Source: Porphyromonadaceae bacterium UBA4702 (GTDB taxonomy: Bacteria; Bacteroidota; Bacteroidia; Bacteroidales; Muribaculaceae). From it: a stretch of DNA of 17,509 bases. Under the pieces are notes generated by a model. The model was not told where the DNA came from. It saw nothing but the letters and a program-made list of their open reading frames with translations, and ran no database searches. The translations under genes and the position numbers were made by a program. This document shows, in pieces, positions 7,110 to 14,495 of this stretch; positions within the stretch are counted from its first letter, which is position 1, and every line of letters begins with the position of its first letter. The stretch spans positions 1 through 17,509 of the forward strand of contig DHKE01000007.1 in the NCBI GenBank assembly GCA_002404675.1. The letters are read 5' to 3'.

Positions 7110-7877
7110 TCAGATGTTGGCAGAGGAAAGCATCTTTTCGAGTTCAGGGGCAGTCACCCGGACCTTTAGCTCGCCGTCCATGGCGATTGATATGCCGCCG
7201 GTCTCCTCGCTGACTATGACACATACGGCATCGGAAGCCTGGCTCATGCCGAGGGCTGCGCGGTGGCGCAGTCCCAGCTGCTTGGGCACGTCCATGTCGT
7301 GGCTCACTGGCAGTATGCAGCCGGCGGCCTTGATGCGGTCGCGCACTATTATCATTGCGCCGTCGTGCAGCGGGCTGTTCTTGAAGAAGATGTTCTCTAT
7401 CAGGCGGACGTTGATTTGCGCATCGAGCTGGTCGCCAGTGCTTATGTAGTCGGTGAGGGGTATTTTGCGCTGAAACACAATCAATGCGCCAGTCTTGGAC
7501 TTGGACATTGACATGCAGGCATATACTACCGCCATGATGCGAGCGTGGTCGCGCTCGCTTATCTGCTTGTCATGGCGGAACAGCCGCCGTATCGAACGCC
7601 AGCGGTGCTGCGACCCCAAGTCGATGAGAAACCGCTTGATCTGCTCCTGAAACAGTATGACCAGCACTATCAGCCCGATGTTCATGAACTTGTCGAGAAT
7701 AGTGCCGGTGAGCCTCATGCCGAAGACCTCGGAGGCAATGACCCACACCACGATGAACGACAGCACGCCGAAGAAGAGGCTCAGCGTGCCGGTCTTCTTC
7801 ATGGTGCGGTACAGATAGTAGAGCATCAGCGCAACTATCAGTATGTCAATTATGTCCTTTATCCCGAAGTCGAGCAT
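7110..7877 (-). CDS. cdaA: Membrane diadenylate cyclase CdaA (c-di-AMP synthase)
   Basis: This enzyme condenses two ATP into the second messenger c-di-AMP, which in other bacteria controls potassium, osmolytes and envelope homeostasis. The 255 residues show three N-terminal membrane helices (about 8-24, 33-50, 58-76), a short basic cytoplasmic linker (HRWRSIRRLFRHDK) and the DAC domain. Both catalytic signatures are present: DGA at 172-174 (within SPLHDGAMII) and RHRAA at 204-208. Length and layout are those of CdaA, not the octameric DisA, which carries extra helix-hairpin-helix domains. It follows folP by 25 bp on the same strand, so the two are almost certainly co-transcribed. CdaA's usual Gram-positive partners (cdaR, glmM) are not here. 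Confidence 0.95.
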   Translation of the reverse strand: MLDFGIKDIIDILIVALMLYYLYRTMKKTGTLSLFFGVLSFIVVWVIASEVFGMRLTGTILDKFMNIGLIVLVILFQEQIKRFLIDLGSQHRWRSIRRLFRHDKQISERDHARIMAVVYACMSMSKSKTGALIVFQRKIPLTDYISTGDQLDAQINVRLIENIFFKNSPLHDGAMIIVRDRIKAAGCILPVSHDMDVPKQLGLRHRAALGMSQASDAVCVIVSEETGGISIAMDGELKVRVTAPELEKMLSSANI

Positions 7878-7902
7878 GGCTGGTGTGTTATGTGTTATAC
7901 GG

Positions 7903-8745
7903 TTATGCCGGTGTGTTCTCGATGAGTTTGCCGACGAGTTTCACGGCTTCGGCCGCCGGGCGCACGTCGTGCACGCGGAGAATGTCCGCGCCGTTGAGCA
8001 GCGCAATGGTGTTCAGCACAGTTGTGCCGTTGAGGCAGTCTGCGGGGGTGTTGCCGAGAGTGCGGAATATCATGCTCTTGCGCGACAGCCCGGCGAGTAC
8101 GGGATAGCCGAATATGCTGAAATTCTTCATCTCGGCGAGAAGCTGGTAGTTCTGGTCAACAGTCTTGGCAAACCCGAAGCCCGGGTCGATGATAATGTCA
8201 TTCACGCCTTTCAGCCGCAGGTCGTGCACCTTGGCGGAGAGGTCGGAAATCACGTCGGCGGTTACGTCGTCGTAGTCGGTGAGCGACTGCATGGTCGAGG
8301 GGTTGCCGCGCATGTGCATCAGGATGTATGCGCAGTGGAGCGCGGCGACGGTGTCGCACATGTCGGGGTCGAGCGTGCCGCCGGAGATGTCGTTGATTAT
8401 GTCAGCGTCCCACTCCTCAACACAGCGTCGGGCCACGCCGGCGCGGAATGTGTCTATTGAGACCGGCAACTGCGGCGCGACCTCGCGTGCGGCTTCCAGG
8501 CCTATGGCAAGGCGGCGGTATTCCTCGTCAGGGCTGATGTCGTCTGCGCCCGGGCGTGAGGAGTAGCCACCGATATCGAGCATGTCAACGCCCTCTTCCG
8601 CCATCACGCGGATGCGTTCCTTGGCGGCGGCGAGTTCCGGCGTGCGGCTGCCGCTGAAAAACGAGTCCGGCGTCATGTTGACTATGCCCATCACCTGCGG
8701 ACGCTCAAATGTCAGCAGTTTGCCCTTGATGTTGATGCTTCTCAT
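7903..8745 (-). CDS. folP: Dihydropteroate synthase
   Basis: This enzyme joins para-aminobenzoate to 6-hydroxymethyl-dihydropterin pyrophosphate to make dihydropteroate in folate synthesis, and it is the sulfonamide target. The 280-residue TIM barrel has the family landmarks in order: VMGIVNMTPDSFF (18-30), DIGGYSSRPGA (57-67), VSIDTF (95-100), IINDISGG (116-123), IDPGFGFAKT (186-195), GLSRKS (219-224) and RVHDV (257-261). The phosphate/pABA-binding SRPGA and the Lys in FGFAKT are intact. I see no insertion in the loops where Sul-type resistance variants differ. The ATG at 8745 follows an AAAGGA about 5 nt upstream, one of the few Shine-Dalgarno-like sites in the window. It is the first gene of the folP-cdaA pair. 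Confidence 0.96.
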   Translation of the reverse strand: MRSINIKGKLLTFERPQVMGIVNMTPDSFFSGSRTPELAAAKERIRVMAEEGVDMLDIGGYSSRPGADDISPDEEYRRLAIGLEAAREVAPQLPVSIDTFRAGVARRCVEEWDADIINDISGGTLDPDMCDTVAALHCAYILMHMRGNPSTMQSLTDYDDVTADVISDLSAKVHDLRLKGVNDIIIDPGFGFAKTVDQNYQLLAEMKNFSIFGYPVLAGLSRKSMIFRTLGNTPADCLNGTTVLNTIALLNGADILRVHDVRPAAEAVKLVGKLIENTPA

Positions 8746-8820
8746 ATCCTTTCATCCAGATTAATCACCGTTGCCGCCCTCCTTGCGAGGAGCGTCACGG
8801 CGCGGTTATTTATTTCTATG

Positions 8821-8828
8821 CGAAATTA
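8821..8828 (-). promoter_or_regulatory. Possible -7 box for folP-cdaA
   Basis: On the minus strand TAATTTCG occurs here, one base from the TAnnTTTG consensus, in a run resembling other promoters in the window. It would give a leader of about 70 nt to the folP ATG. No good TTG lies 19-21 bp further upstream, so this is weak. Confidence 0.25.
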
Positions 8829-8946
8829 ACAAAAAAAACTCGTACACGCGCCACGCGGTTGCCACAAATCGCCCGAAGCCACGCTGCGAGGCTGTCGCCG
8901 TTGTCGTTCATGAGTCCTTTTTATTGATTTTTTGCGGCATTTCCGC

Positions 8947-8976
8947 TTTAACCCTGCCGCGAGGACGTTGTCTTAG
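8947..8976 (+). promoter_or_regulatory. Possible ECF-type promoter of the outer-membrane barrel gene
   Basis: TTTAACCC (8947-8954) and GTCTTAG (8970-8976) are separated by 15 bp, resembling the AACC / GTC elements of many ECF-sigma promoters. No TAnnTTTG box with a spaced TTG lies in the 275-bp divergent region on this strand. Transcription from about 8983 would leave a 40-nt leader before the ATG at 9022. This is pattern matching only. Confidence 0.3.
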
Positions 8977-9021
8977 TAATATGAGAAACATGATGATTAT
9001 AACTGCATTGACTGAGTGATT

Positions 9022-11880
9022 ATGAGACAACACACTGTTCTTGCTATTTTTGCGATAGCGGCGGGAGCCGCAGTCGCGGCAGCCGGGTCATCGCATGTCC
9101 GGGGCAGGGTGGTAGACGAGTTCGGCGACGGACTGCCGGGCACTTCCGTCTACCTCCTCTCGCTTCCCGACAGCGTGTCGCGAGGCATGACAATGACCGA
9201 TGCCGACGGCCGGTATGCGTTTGAAACCGACTCCGCAGGGCGGTATATGCTGATGATGACGATGACCGGGATGCAGCCAGCCGCGCTGGACGTGACAGTC
9301 ACAGGCGGCGAGGCTGCCGATTCTATCGAGGTCGAAGACGTGATGCTCACCGAGAGTGCGGCGATGCTGCAGGAGGTGGTGGTCAAGGGTGTCAAGACGG
9401 CTGTGATAGCCCGCGAGGACACGCTGGAGTACAACGCCGGCTCGTTCCACACACGCACCAACGCGACTGTCGAGGATTTGCTCAAGAAACTTCCCGGCGT
9501 GGAGGTCGGCTCTGACGGCTCCATCTCCTCCGGCGGCAAAACGGTGACAAAAATCCTCGTTGACGGCAAGGAGTTTTTCGGTGACGACCCCTCTGCCGCT
9601 ACCAAGAACCTCCCCTCTGACATGGTGGACAAGGTGCAGGTTATCAACCAGAAAAGCGATCTGGCGCGGCTCACGGGCGTTGACGACGGCGAGGAGGAGA
9701 CGGTCATCAACCTCTCGGTGAAGAAGAACATGCGCAACGGCTGGTTCGGCAATGCCGAGGCTGGCTACGGCACTGACGGCCGCTACAAGTATTCGTTCAA
9801 TGTCAACCGCTTCCACAACGGCAACCAGATAACGCTGCTGGGCGGCGGCAACAACATCAACGAGATGGGCTTCGCCGACCGCGGGCGCGGACGGTTCGGC
9901 TCCTTCGGAGGCTCTGACGGCATCAACTCGTCACAGCACATCGGCCTGAACTTCAATGTCGGCGACAAGGAGCGGCTGCGCGTGGGCGGCAACGTGATAT
10001 ATTCACATTCCGACCGCAAGACCATCAGCTCGACGGAAACGCAGTACCTGTTCCCCGACTCGGTGAGCTGGCTGAGTTCAGGCACTGAAGCCCGCGACCG
10101 CGGGCATAACGTCAATGCTGACTTCCGTCTGCAATGGAAGATAGACGAGGCCAACACCATCGACTTCCGCCCGCATTTCGTGTTCTCGCACCGCGACATG
10201 GAGAAGGCCGACTCGGCGACACTGCGTGCCGGCGACGCTGACCTCTCGCGAGTGTACCGCAATGACAGCGAGCGGCGCATACGCGGCAACAGCTATGACA
10301 TATCAGGCAACCTGATATTCAACCATAATTTCCTCTCGCACCCCGGTCGCTCGATAAGTGCGCAGCTGCGCTATTCATTCTCCGACGCACGGCAGTACGA
10401 GTACTCGTGGAACAAGATAAAGTACTACCTGCTCAGCGACGATGACGAGGAGCTGTTCCGGTATCTCAACACACGGCAGTGGGGTTCGACCCTCAACGGC
10501 CGCATCACCTGGACTGAGCCGATAGGCGATGCCTCTCGCGGCAACTACCTGACCATCGCGTACAGCGCGGACTACCGGTGGAACAATGCCGACCGCATGA
10601 CATATTCGCTCGACCCGCTGCTGTTCCCCGGCTCTCTGGACACGCCGGACGGAAATGTCCCCGCAGGAGCATCGTTTGAGGACAACCTCTCCAACCGGTT
10701 CCGCAACCGCTTCTTCACGCAGGAGCTGCAGCTGGGCTACAAGCGCGTGGCCCGCAACTTCAACCTCGAGACCGGCCTCGTGTTCTCGCCGGCCTCGTCG
10801 AGCAGCACCGACCTCATCAACGACGCCCGCAACATACCCACGCGCTGGGTGTACAACGTCGCGCCGTTCCTGCGCATGAAGCTGAAATTTTCCGACAACT
10901 CGACACTGCGCCTCCATTACCGCGCTCGCACCTCGCAGCCCTCAATGAGCCAGCTGCAGCCGGTAGCTGACACTTCCGACCCTCTCAACATCACAGTCGG
11001 AAACCCCGCGCTGAAGCCGTCGTTCACACAGTCTGTAATGGCGCATTTCAACGACTTCAACACCGACGCGCAACGCTCCATATTCGGGGTCCTGAACGCC
11101 TCATACACATCAAATGACATCGCCGTCAACTCGGTGACCAATCCCGAGACTGGCGTGCGCACCACCACATACGACAATGTCAACGGCAACTGGCAGCTCA
11201 TGGCTATGGGCATGCTGACACAGCCGCTGCGCAACCGCAACTGGCGCATCAACGCCCGGCTGAACACCCGTTACGTCTCCTCCGCAGGATTTGTGGACGG
11301 CGACCGCAACCGCAGCGGCAACTTCTCGATTGCCCCATCGGCCGGCGTGACATTCTCGTCTGACATATTCCAGTTCACCCTCGGCCCGTCGTACAGCTTC
11401 CAGCTCGCCACCGCCACGCTTCAGTCACAGCCCAACCGCAAGGTGCACTCATTCGGTTTTGATGCCGATGCCTCGCTCTACCTCCCCTTCGGCCTCGAGC
11501 TGACGACAGACCTCTCCATGGCGCACAACACCGGATACACCGCCGGCTACAACACAAACCAGTGGCTGTGGAACGCCCAGCTGTCATATTCGCTGCTGCG
11601 CGACAAGTCGCTGACCCTCTCATTGAGCGTCTACGACATACTGCAGCAGAAGAAGAACATCAGCCGCAGCGTGAGCTCGTCGGCAATCATAGACTCGCGG
11701 GTCAACGACCTGACACGCTACGCCATGCTGTCAGTGACATGGAAGTTCAACTCCTTCGGCTCTCGCAAGAACATTCCCAGAGTGGACGGCGACGACCGCC
11801 CCGAGCCTCCCATGGGAGGCGAGCCTCCGAAAGGCGGTGGCGGCAGACCGCCGATGGGACCTCCCCCCGGCGGCATGTAA
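9022..11880 (+). CDS. TonB-receptor-like outer-membrane beta-barrel protein (OMP_b-brl_3 type)
   Basis: This is a large outer-membrane protein (952 residues) of the carboxypeptidase-regulatory plus barrel type common in Bacteroidetes; the cargo is unknown. A signal peptide (VLAIFAIAAGAAVAAAG) leads into an Ig-like repeat with VRGRVVDEFGDGLPGTSVYL and TDADGRYAFE (about 25-110). A plug-like region follows from about 117 (EVVVKG, then NATVEDLLKKLPGVEV and ILVDGKEFFGDDPSAATKNL near 178-196). The rest is alternating amphipathic strands rich in Tyr, Trp, Arg and Asn, typical of a barrel. The last ~35 residues form a Pro/Gly-rich tail ending GPPPGGM rather than the usual terminal aromatic. An in-frame GTG at 9016 is possible; ATG at 9022 gives a better signal peptide. 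No SusD-like partner follows. It could be a receptor or a structural or export barrel; the sequence does not decide. Confidence 0.88.
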   Translation: MRQHTVLAIFAIAAGAAVAAAGSSHVRGRVVDEFGDGLPGTSVYLLSLPDSVSRGMTMTDADGRYAFETDSAGRYMLMMTMTGMQPAALDVTVTGGEAADSIEVEDVMLTESAAMLQEVVVKGVKTAVIAREDTLEYNAGSFHTRTNATVEDLLKKLPGVEVGSDGSISSGGKTVTKILVDGKEFFGDDPSAATKNLPSDMVDKVQVINQKSDLARLTGVDDGEEETVINLSVKKNMRNGWFGNAEAGYGTDGRYKYSFNVNRFHNGNQITLLGGGNNINEMGFADRGRGRFGSFGGSDGINSSQHIGLNFNVGDKERLRVGGNVIYSHSDRKTISSTETQYLFPDSVSWLSSGTEARDRGHNVNADFRLQWKIDEANTIDFRPHFVFSHRDMEKADSATLRAGDADLSRVYRNDSERRIRGNSYDISGNLIFNHNFLSHPGRSISAQLRYSFSDARQYEYSWNKIKYYLLSDDDEELFRYLNTRQWGSTLNGRITWTEPIGDASRGNYLTIAYSADYRWNNADRMTYSLDPLLFPGSLDTPDGNVPAGASFEDNLSNRFRNRFFTQELQLGYKRVARNFNLETGLVFSPASSSSTDLINDARNIPTRWVYNVAPFLRMKLKFSDNSTLRLHYRARTSQPSMSQLQPVADTSDPLNITVGNPALKPSFTQSVMAHFNDFNTDAQRSIFGVLNASYTSNDIAVNSVTNPETGVRTTTYDNVNGNWQLMAMGMLTQPLRNRNWRINARLNTRYVSSAGFVDGDRNRSGNFSIAPSAGVTFSSDIFQFTLGPSYSFQLATATLQSQPNRKVHSFGFDADASLYLPFGLELTTDLSMAHNTGYTAGYNTNQWLWNAQLSYSLLRDKSLTLSLSVYDILQQKKNISRSVSSSAIIDSRVNDLTRYAMLSVTWKFNSFGSRKNIPRVDGDDRPEPPMGGEPPKGGGGRPPMGPPPGGM

Positions 11881-11903
11881 TCCCCCGAAACACACATGAT
11901 TAC

Positions 11904-11941
11904 AGGCAGGTGGTGTGCCAATTCGGACGCACCACCTGTCT
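11904..11941 (+). terminator. Hairpin terminator after the barrel gene
   Basis: A 14-bp stem with G-U wobbles pairs AGGCAGGTGGTGTG (11904-11917) with CGCACCACCTGTCT (11928-11941) around a 10-nt loop. The tail ATAGTTTTGG is only moderately T-rich. It lies 23 bp past the stop, where a terminator is expected. Confidence 0.7.
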
Positions 11942-11968
11942 ATAGTTTTGGCGAGGACTGCCGGGCTG

Positions 11969-11999
11969 TTGCACAATCCGGATTTTTGCATTAACTTTG
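11969..11999 (+). promoter_or_regulatory. Primary-sigma promoter of the 119-residue orphan gene
   Basis: TTG at 11969-11971, a 20-bp gap and TAACTTTG at 11992-11999 reproduce the arrangement upstream of pnp. Predicted transcription from about 12005 gives a leader near 70 nt before the ATG at 12074. Confidence 0.65.
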
Positions 12000-12073
12000 T
12001 TGGTGACATCGCGACGGAGCGGCTGGAAGCCGTTGCCGCAGCATAAAGTCAAACATCATAATATCAAGAAGAT

Positions 12074-12433
12074 ATGGCAAACAAGAGATTATTCAAGAAA
12101 TTCGTGTCATCGCTCGGCGCAGCGGTCGCAGAGGAAATCATGATAAACTATTATTGCAACGAGGGCATCGACCGCGAGGTTTCCGAGCGGTGCGTGCGCA
12201 CAGTGCTCGGCGCTGTCAACAGCGCCCTCTCGCAGGCCAACGCCTCATTCGGCAAGCGTGTCAAGGACTTCGATGACCGCAAGGCCTACAACGCTGCCAA
12301 AAAGCAGTTCACCAAGGAGCTGTTCCGCGGCATCAACGCCAATATCATGAACGCCATCAACCAGTCGCTCAAGGAATTCAATGCGGCTGTACCCCAGTCT
12401 ATAAAGGACCGCAACAAGGAGGCTGCGCAGTAA
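12074..12433 (+). CDS. Small helical protein of unknown function
   Basis: I do not recognise this 119-residue protein. It has no signal peptide and no long hydrophobic segment, so it should be cytoplasmic. It is basic at both ends (MANKRLFKKF; SIKDRNKEAAQ) and appears almost wholly alpha-helical, with heptad-like spacing in AVAEEIMINYY, VRTVLGAVNSALSQA and LFRGINANIMNAINQSL. It contains two Cys (28, 40) and many Ala, Asn and Lys. Such a protein could form a helical bundle or bind a larger partner. It has a strong promoter of its own, its codon use resembles its neighbours, and it is preceded by the barrel gene's terminator, so it looks like a real, independently expressed gene. The amidase gene follows after 119 bp and may be read through from here. 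Confidence 0.8.
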   Translation: MANKRLFKKFVSSLGAAVAEEIMINYYCNEGIDREVSERCVRTVLGAVNSALSQANASFGKRVKDFDDRKAYNAAKKQFTKELFRGINANIMNAINQSLKEFNAAVPQSIKDRNKEAAQ

Positions 12434-12552
12434 TACCGCTGCAAGGGTTTTACGAAATGCCTTTGACGGAGGTGGATGCGGATTGACGTGTCCTGCCGTC
12501 TGGCGTGCATGATCCGCAAGGCTGTGCACGCTGTTAACCTTACCATAGCAAC

Positions 12553-13362
12553 ATGACACAGAAAGACCTGAACATAGCCCTCCTGCCAATGCAGATAGTG
12601 TGGGGGGACAAGGAGAAGAACCTCGCCACGCTCGCCGAGGCGGCAGCAAACGTGCATCCGCTTACCGACCTGCTTGTGCTGCCGGAGATGTTCTCGACAG
12701 GCTTCCTAACCTCCGACAAGGAGGCAATACGCCCGTATGCCGAGCGCAACACCGGCGAGACCATTGATTTCATCAAGCAGCTCGCAGCCCGGCACAACAT
12801 GGCCATAGCCGGCAGTTTCATTGCAGACTCGGGAGGCTCGCTGTACAATCGCGCTTTCTTCATAGAGCCGTCCGGCGACGAGACTTTCGCCGACAAGCGA
12901 CACCTGTTCACATTCGCCGGCGAGCACAAGAGCTTCTCTCGCGGCCACGACCGCCTCGCTGTGAGATACCGTGGCTGGAACATAGCAATGATAGTGTGCT
13001 ATGACATCCGTTTCCCGGTATGGTGCCGCAACCGCGCCAACGAGTATGACGTGCTGCTCGCCGTTGCCAACTGGCCCAAGGTGCGCATTGACGCATGGAA
13101 CAAGCTGCTGCCGGCACGTGCTATCGAGAACCTCGCGTACCTGTGCGGCGTGACCTGCAAGGGCGTGGACGACAAGGGTTTTGAATATGACGGCTCATCG
13201 GAGGTGTACGACTTCAAGGGCAAGCCCGTAGGGATACGCACCGAAGGCAGCGACATCATCTATGCGACCCTCAACAAGGAGAAGATTGATGCTTTCCGCT
13301 CCAAGTTCGGCGCGTGGCGTGACGCGGACAGCTTCACAATTTCAGACGACGAAATAATCTGA
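12553..13362 (+). CDS. Nitrilase-superfamily omega-amidase (YafV/Nit2 type)
   Basis: Proteins of this kind hydrolyse alpha-ketoglutaramate and alpha-ketosuccinamate to the keto acids, salvaging by-products of glutamine and asparagine transamination. The 269 residues contain the nitrilase triad: Glu45 (LPEMFSTGF), Lys115 (DKRHLFTFAGE) and Cys149 (IVCYDIRFPVWCRN). The signature DIRFPVWCRNR and the C-terminal FGAWRDADSF fit the YafV/omega-amidase branch, which ends with a similar AWRDAD motif, rather than carbon-nitrogen hydrolases acting on beta-alanine or biotin. The start at 12553 places the first strand (IALLPMQIVWGDKEKN) as in the family. There is no signal peptide, so it is cytoplasmic. 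A strong hairpin follows 20 bp after the stop. The exact substrate is inferred from the family. Confidence 0.9.
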   Translation: MTQKDLNIALLPMQIVWGDKEKNLATLAEAAANVHPLTDLLVLPEMFSTGFLTSDKEAIRPYAERNTGETIDFIKQLAARHNMAIAGSFIADSGGSLYNRAFFIEPSGDETFADKRHLFTFAGEHKSFSRGHDRLAVRYRGWNIAMIVCYDIRFPVWCRNRANEYDVLLAVANWPKVRIDAWNKLLPARAIENLAYLCGVTCKGVDDKGFEYDGSSEVYDFKGKPVGIRTEGSDIIYATLNKEKIDAFRSKFGAWRDADSFTISDDEII

Positions 13363-13381
13363 CTCTTTCGTATAAATCAAA

Positions 13382-13412
13382 TAAGCCGCGACAGAAAGTC
13401 TGTCGCGGCTTA
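13382..13412. terminator. Strong hairpin, probably bidirectional terminator
   Basis: TAAGCCGCGACAGA (13382-13395) pairs perfectly over 14 bp with 13399-13412 around a 3-nt loop. CTTGATTATC follows on the plus strand and TTATTTGATTTATACG on the minus strand, so it can end the amidase transcript and block read-through from rpmH. Confidence 0.8.
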
Positions 13413-13460
13413 CTTGATTATCAGCGGCAATGGCCATCATTGCTGTAAGCATACATACAC

Positions 13461-13492
13461 AAAAGCAGTTCCCCGCTGTATAGCAGGGGAAC
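13461..13492 (-). terminator. Hairpin downstream of rpmH
   Basis: GTTCCCC (13468-13474) pairs with GGGGAAC (13486-13492), with an inner GC/GC pair and one bulged A. On the minus strand the stem is followed by TGCTTTTGTG. It begins about 48 bp past the rpmH stop. Flanking ATACATA (13451-13457) and TATGTAT (13498-13504) can extend the pairing. Confidence 0.55.
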
Positions 13493-13539
13493 AGCCTTAT
13501 GTATCTGTGTCAACGAGAGCCGTCCTCAGACGATCGTCA

Positions 13540-13695
13540 TCACTTGCTTGCCAGATGGTCTGATACGCTCAGCGAAGCGCGACCTTTGGCGCGACGGCGT
13601 GACAATACCTTGCGTCCGTCCTTGGTAGCCATTCTCTCACGGAAACCGTGCTTGTTGACTCTTCTGCGGTTTGAGGGCTGAAATGTTCTTTTCAT
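13540..13695 (-). CDS. rpmH: Ribosomal protein L34
   Basis: L34 is a small basic protein of the large ribosomal subunit. Reading the minus strand from ATG (13693-13695) gives 51 residues starting [18 protein letters not shown] and continuing [20 protein letters not shown]. This is the L34 signature almost throughout, followed by [13 protein letters not shown] and two consecutive TGA stops. Its length equals that of other bacterial L34 proteins. It is divergent from efp, with a Bacteroidetes promoter 37 bp upstream. rnpA, a frequent neighbour of rpmH in other phyla, is absent here. Confidence 0.96.
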   Translation of the reverse strand: MKRTFQPSNRRRVNKHGFRERMATKDGRKVLSRRRAKGRASLSVSDHLASK

Positions 13696-13731
13696 CGTAT
13701 GTCGTGTTTTTTATTTCGGGTTTTCGGACTG

Positions 13732-13762
13732 CAAAATTAGGAAATCATTTTCATTCCACAAA
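13732..13762 (-). promoter_or_regulatory. Primary-sigma promoter of rpmH
   Basis: On the minus strand TTTG (13759-13762), a 19-bp spacer and TAATTTTG (13732-13739) match the consensus exactly. A second TAATTTTG overlaps the -33 element (13759-13766) and could be an alternative -7 box. Confidence 0.7.
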
Positions 13763-13831
13763 ATTATTCCCCCCTTTTCGTGTGCCAGCACGCCCGTTGT
13801 GCCTATTTTTATGCCGTATATGCCCCCCGCC

Positions 13832-13862
13832 TTTGCCTGTTCGGGGATTTTTTGTAATTTTG
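13832..13862 (+). promoter_or_regulatory. Primary-sigma promoter of the efp operon
   Basis: TTTG (13832-13835), a 19-bp spacer and TAATTTTG (13855-13862) match the consensus exactly. Transcription from about 13868 gives a leader of roughly 40 nt to the efp ATG. It is back to back with the rpmH promoter, with about 70 bp between the two -33 elements. Confidence 0.72.
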
Positions 13863-13906
13863 CAGCCTAATCGTTTGACACATAACTATAAAGGAAACAT
13901 ACCTAT

Positions 13907-14473
13907 ATGATGAACGCTCAAGACATCAAGAACGGCACCTGCATCCGCATGGACGGCCGCCTCTATTTCTGCGTGGAGTTCCTGCACGTAAAGCCCGGCA
14001 AGGGCAACACTTTCATGCGCACCAAGCTGAAAGACGTCGTTGACGGCCGTGTGATAGAACGCCGCTTCAACATCGGCGAGAAGCTCGAAGACGTGCGTGT
14101 GGAACGCCGCCCCTACCAGTACCTCTATGCCGACGGAGGCGACGACATATTCATGAACCAGGAGACCTTCGAGCAGATCCCTATCTCCAAGGCACTCGTG
14201 ACAGGCTCTGACTTCATGAAGGAGGGCGACATCGTGGAGGTGGTGAGCGACGCAAGCACTGACACAGTCCTCTATGCCGAGATGCCGATGAAGACTGTCC
14301 TCGAAATCACTTACACCGAGCCGGGCCTGAAGGGCGATACCGCCACCAACACTCTCAAGCCCGCGACTGTAGAGACAGGCGCGACTGTCCGTGTGCCCCT
14401 CTTCATCAACACTGGCGAGAAAATCGAGGTTGACACCCGCGACGGCAGCTACGTCGGCCGCGTGAAAGCCTGA
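13907..14473 (+). CDS. efp: Elongation factor P
   Basis: EF-P enters the ribosomal E site and relieves stalling at consecutive prolines. The 188 residues cover the N-terminal KOW-like domain and both OB domains. The tip loop reads KPGKGNTF with Lys32 at the position modified in other species, so the protein belongs to the lysine-tip class. Whether it is beta-lysylated or left bare cannot be read here, and no epmA/epmB gene is in the window. The C-terminal signature [17 protein letters not shown] and the ending [13 protein letters not shown] are intact. ATG at 13907 gives [20 protein letters not shown], in register with Bacteroidales EF-P; ATG at 13910 is the only alternative. It leads an apparent operon with a glycosyltransferase gene 22 bp downstream and radC. 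Confidence 0.97.
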   Translation: MMNAQDIKNGTCIRMDGRLYFCVEFLHVKPGKGNTFMRTKLKDVVDGRVIERRFNIGEKLEDVRVERRPYQYLYADGGDDIFMNQETFEQIPISKALVTGSDFMKEGDIVEVVSDASTDTVLYAEMPMKTVLEITYTEPGLKGDTATNTLKPATVETGATVRVPLFINTGEKIEVDTRDGSYVGRVKA

Positions 14474-14495
14474 TCATACACAAATCTAACTGGCT

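Noticed and set aside
8776..8794. Short hairpin CTCCT/AGGAG in the folP leader as a riboswitch or terminator
   Set aside because: Only 5 bp, no T-run and no conserved aptamer features; probably chance in GC-rich DNA.
12477..12517. TGCGGAT / ATCCGCA inverted repeat before the omega-amidase gene
   Set aside because: Seven-base arms with a 27-nt loop and no second copy; not distinguishable from chance.
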